A stretch of 40,706 nt of DNA from the NCBI GenBank assembly GCA_045577415.1, contig JAZNII010000135.1, positions 1 to 40,706 on the forward strand. The letters are read 5' to 3'. Below, in pieces: positions 38,991-40,706 of the stretch; the stretch's first letter is position 1; every line of letters begins with the position of its first letter. The stretch is from SVTX01 sp045577415 (GTDB lineage Bacteria > Bacillota > Clostridia > Oscillospirales > CAG-272). The notes beneath the pieces are model-generated. The model worked only from the letters and a program-made list of their open reading frames with translations, was not told the DNA's origin and ran no database searches. Both the position numbers and the translations under genes were made by a program.

Positions 38991-39024
38991 AAAAGGCTCC
39001 CCACGGACAAGCTTGTCCGTGGGG
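38991..39024 (-). terminator. Terminator of the GH2 gene
   Basis: A 26-nt perfect palindrome (CCCCACGGACAAG at 38999-39011, CTTGTCCGTGGGG at 39012-39024) follows the stop on the minus strand and is trailed by GCCTTTTTC. A second stem, GTTTTTT/AAAAAAC, is at 38960-38977. Confidence 0.85.
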
Positions 39025-39032
39025 AATTGAGA

Positions 39033-40706
39033 CTATTTAAGATTGTTTTCAAAAGCTTCGCTGACTTTTTGAGATATAAAAGTCATCCTCTCGTGATCAA
39101 CCTTCAAAATCTGCCTGTCGTAGGTCATAAGTCCGTTGGTCTCGTCCTCAACGTCGCTGAGTTGTGTGTAGACTGCGGCGGAGAGGCCTCGCTCTATCAT
39201 GGGAATGACCTCGTTAAGATAGAGAGCTTCAAGGGCATCCTCAAATTTTTTGCGGTCGGTGAAAAAGCTGTATCCGTAGGTCTTGTCAAGATTGAAGGAG
39301 TGACCGTCTATCTTGCAGGAGTAGCCGCCGAACTCGGAAAGAACGAGAGGCTTTTGGGGATCATTTTTCAGATCAAGCTTTTTAAAGTAGATATGCTCGC
39401 TTACAACGTCACTCTTTTTCTCGGTGAACCAGCCGCTTGTTGCGTCCCACACGCGGGATGCGTCGAGAGCCTTGAGACGGGTGTACTGTGCGTCCGCGTC
39501 AAACTGTCCCCAGCCCTCGTTGAATATGGTGTAGTACACCACCGAGGGGTGATTGTAGAGATAGCTTACCGTCTCGTCACTGTCGCGTTCAAAGACTTGG
39601 CGGCGGCGCTCTGTTGCCTTGTGCGATATGCCTTTTTTGAAGCCTATCGTTGGCAGAGCGGTGTCGATAAGAAAGCTGTACTTACCGCTGTTGACCATAT
39701 CCTGAAAGACCGCCATGCCGTGCTTGTCGCAGTAGTAATAGAATAGCTTATGCTCGATCTTGATGTGCTTGCGGAGCATATTGAAGCCGCACTTTTTCAT
39801 CTTCATAATATCGTTTTCAAGAGCCGCGGGCGACGACGGAGTGTAGATACCGTCGCTGAAATAGCCTTGGTCGAGAAGTCCGTGGAAAAAGTAGGGCTTG
39901 CCGTTGAGACAGATATAGCTTTTGCCGTTGTTTTGCTCAACTGTCACGGTGCGGAGGGCAAAATAGGATTCTACCTTGTCACAACCGTCGGTGAGAGTAA
40001 ATTCATAGAGATAGGGACTTTCGGGTGACCAAAGCTTGGGTTTTTCAACCTCAATGTAGGTCTTGTTGCCCGAAAATCGGTATTCTTTGCCCTCTTTTAG
40101 GGTCAGACAAAATTCGCCTCTGCCGCCCTCAATTTCCAGGGTCACGCCACCGAGATCGGGGGTGAGACGGATGCTTTTTATGTGATTTTCGGGAACTCTT
40201 TCGAGCCACACCGCCTGCCAGATGCCGCTTGTTGGCGTGTACCACATGCCGCCTCTGTCGCGTCTCTGCTTGCCCCATGCAAGCTCTCTGTCAAGGTCGT
40301 CGGTGACCTCAACCGAAAGTGTATTTTCACCGTCGGTAAGACTGTCGGTGACGTCAAATTCAAAGGGAAGGTAGCCGCCGATATGCTCGCCTAAGCTCTT
40401 GCCGTTCAGGCTTACCTTAGCAATCTGATCCACCGCGCCGAAGTGCAACACTACGCGTTCTCCGCGCATTTCGTCGGGAACGAAAAATCTCTTTTCGTAT
40501 ATATACTTTTCGCCATTTTTGAGCTGTCTTTCAATGCCCGAGATACGGGATTCGGGAGGATAGGGAACGGTGATGCTGCCGAGGCTCTTGTCGCCCTTTT
40601 TGTCCTTGACCGAAAGCGACCACTCGCCGCAGAGAGACATATATGCGTCACGCTTCATCTGCGGATCGGGGTGTTGATCCCAAGACGATGAACCGTCGCC
40701 CTCAAA
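39033..40706 (-). CDS. Glycoside hydrolase family 2 protein, 5' end outside window
   Basis: A GH2 enzyme of beta-galactosidase/beta-glucuronidase type, likely cytoplasmic as no signal is seen. The frame stays open to the window edge: before the ATG at 40658 it encodes SSWDQHPDPQ followed by MKRDAYMSLCGEW, the usual GH2 start block, so that ATG is internal and the true start lies beyond 40706. The jelly-roll domain includes YEKRFFVPDEMRGERVVLHF and KVSLNGKSLGEHIGGYLPF. The TIM barrel has the acid/base Glu in NEGWGQ (about 39505-39521) and the nucleophile in SEFGG (about 39324-39338). The sugar substrate is undetermined. It is the last gene of its unit, ending at a strong terminator. Confidence 0.92.
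   Translation of the reverse strand, partial: FEGDGSSSWDQHPDPQMKRDAYMSLCGEWSLSVKDKKGDKSLGSITVPYPPESRISGIERQLKNGEKYIYEKRFFVPDEMRGERVVLHFGAVDQIAKVSLNGKSLGEHIGGYLPFEFDVTDSLTDGENTLSVEVTDDLDRELAWGKQRRDRGGMWYTPTSGIWQAVWLERVPENHIKSIRLTPDLGGVTLEIEGGRGEFCLTLKEGKEYRFSGNKTYIEVEKPKLWSPESPYLYEFTLTDGCDKVESYFALRTVTVEQNNGKSYICLNGKPYFFHGLLDQGYFSDGIYTPSSPAALENDIMKMKKCGFNMLRKHIKIEHKLFYYYCDKHGMAVFQDMVNSGKYSFLIDTALPTIGFKKGISHKATERRRQVFERDSDETVSYLYNHPSVVYYTIFNEGWGQFDADAQYTRLKALDASRVWDATSGWFTEKKSDVVSEHIYFKKLDLKNDPQKPLVLSEFGGYSCKIDGHSFNLDKTYGYSFFTDRKKFEDALEALYLNEVIPMIERGLSAAVYTQLSDVEDETNGLMTYDRQILKVDHERMTFISQKVSEAFENNLK

Noticed and set aside
1..40706. Search for tRNA, rRNA, CRISPR arrays, transposases, phage or toxin-antitoxin genes
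   Set aside because: None could be supported by reading both strands; the repeats present are palindromic, not CRISPR-like in spacing.

Overview
The window is a 40.7 kb chromosomal segment of an endospore-forming Bacillota of class Clostridia, probably a gut Oscillospirales- or Christensenellales-like lineage. The grounds are the sporulation genes spoVM and spoIIE, clostridial gene order (yicC-remA-rpoZ-priA-def-fmt-zinc peptidase-rsmB-rlmN-rsgA-thiN-spoVM), a clostridial CD1247-type zinc-ribbon protein beside efp, a type III glutamine synthetase, preQ1-I and THF riboswitches, and strong AGGAGG-type ribosome binding sites. It looks like core genome. I see no transposase, phage gene, CRISPR array, tRNA or rRNA.

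Layout. Positions 1-837 hold the 3' part of cysS, followed by a GtrA-like membrane protein. From a perfect sigma-A promoter at 1445-1473 a long plus-strand housekeeping block runs yicC, remA, rpoZ, priA, def, fmt, a membrane zinc peptidase, rsmB, rlmN, a membrane PASTA protein, rsgA, thiN, spoVM and a YgiQ-type radical SAM enzyme, to a strong terminator at 15384-15422. Several usual members are absent from their normal slots: gmk, coaBC, the PrpC-type phosphatase, the PrkC kinase domain and rpe. Only a kinase-less PASTA protein remains in the prpC-prkC slot. The 29-residue SpoVM is easily overlooked.

From 15.5 to 21.6 kb the minus strand carries efp and a CD1247-like protein, and a second run MBOAT acyltransferase - DHHW/AlgX-like protein - proA - YfcE phosphodiesterase. 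From 21.7 to 24.6 kb come two vitamin-type uptake units: a THF riboswitch controlling folT-folC, and a preQ1-I riboswitch controlling queT. A foldback array of small hairpins (24551-24929) separates queT from a convergent exported FKBP/trigger-factor-like lipoprotein. Then follow birA, a SLOG-family protein, and spoIIE with putative Spo0A boxes.

After spoIIE lies an 886-bp gene-free stretch (30589-31474). It contains a compact multi-hairpin region with complementary loops, a candidate structured RNA, and a large foldback repeat. It ends at glnN (GSIII), whose promoter carries a striking 12-bp inverted repeat. The right end is a minus-strand operon of a heterodimeric ABC exporter plus a MATE transporter, then a glycoside hydrolase family 2 gene cut by the window edge.

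Intergenic hairpin repeats recur in several families. The best candidates for something undescribed are the 30765-30982 RNA-like region, the glnN promoter/SD dyad, the kinase-less PASTA locus and the queT leader, whose only good Shine-Dalgarno lies at the riboswitch end, 57 nt before the start codon.
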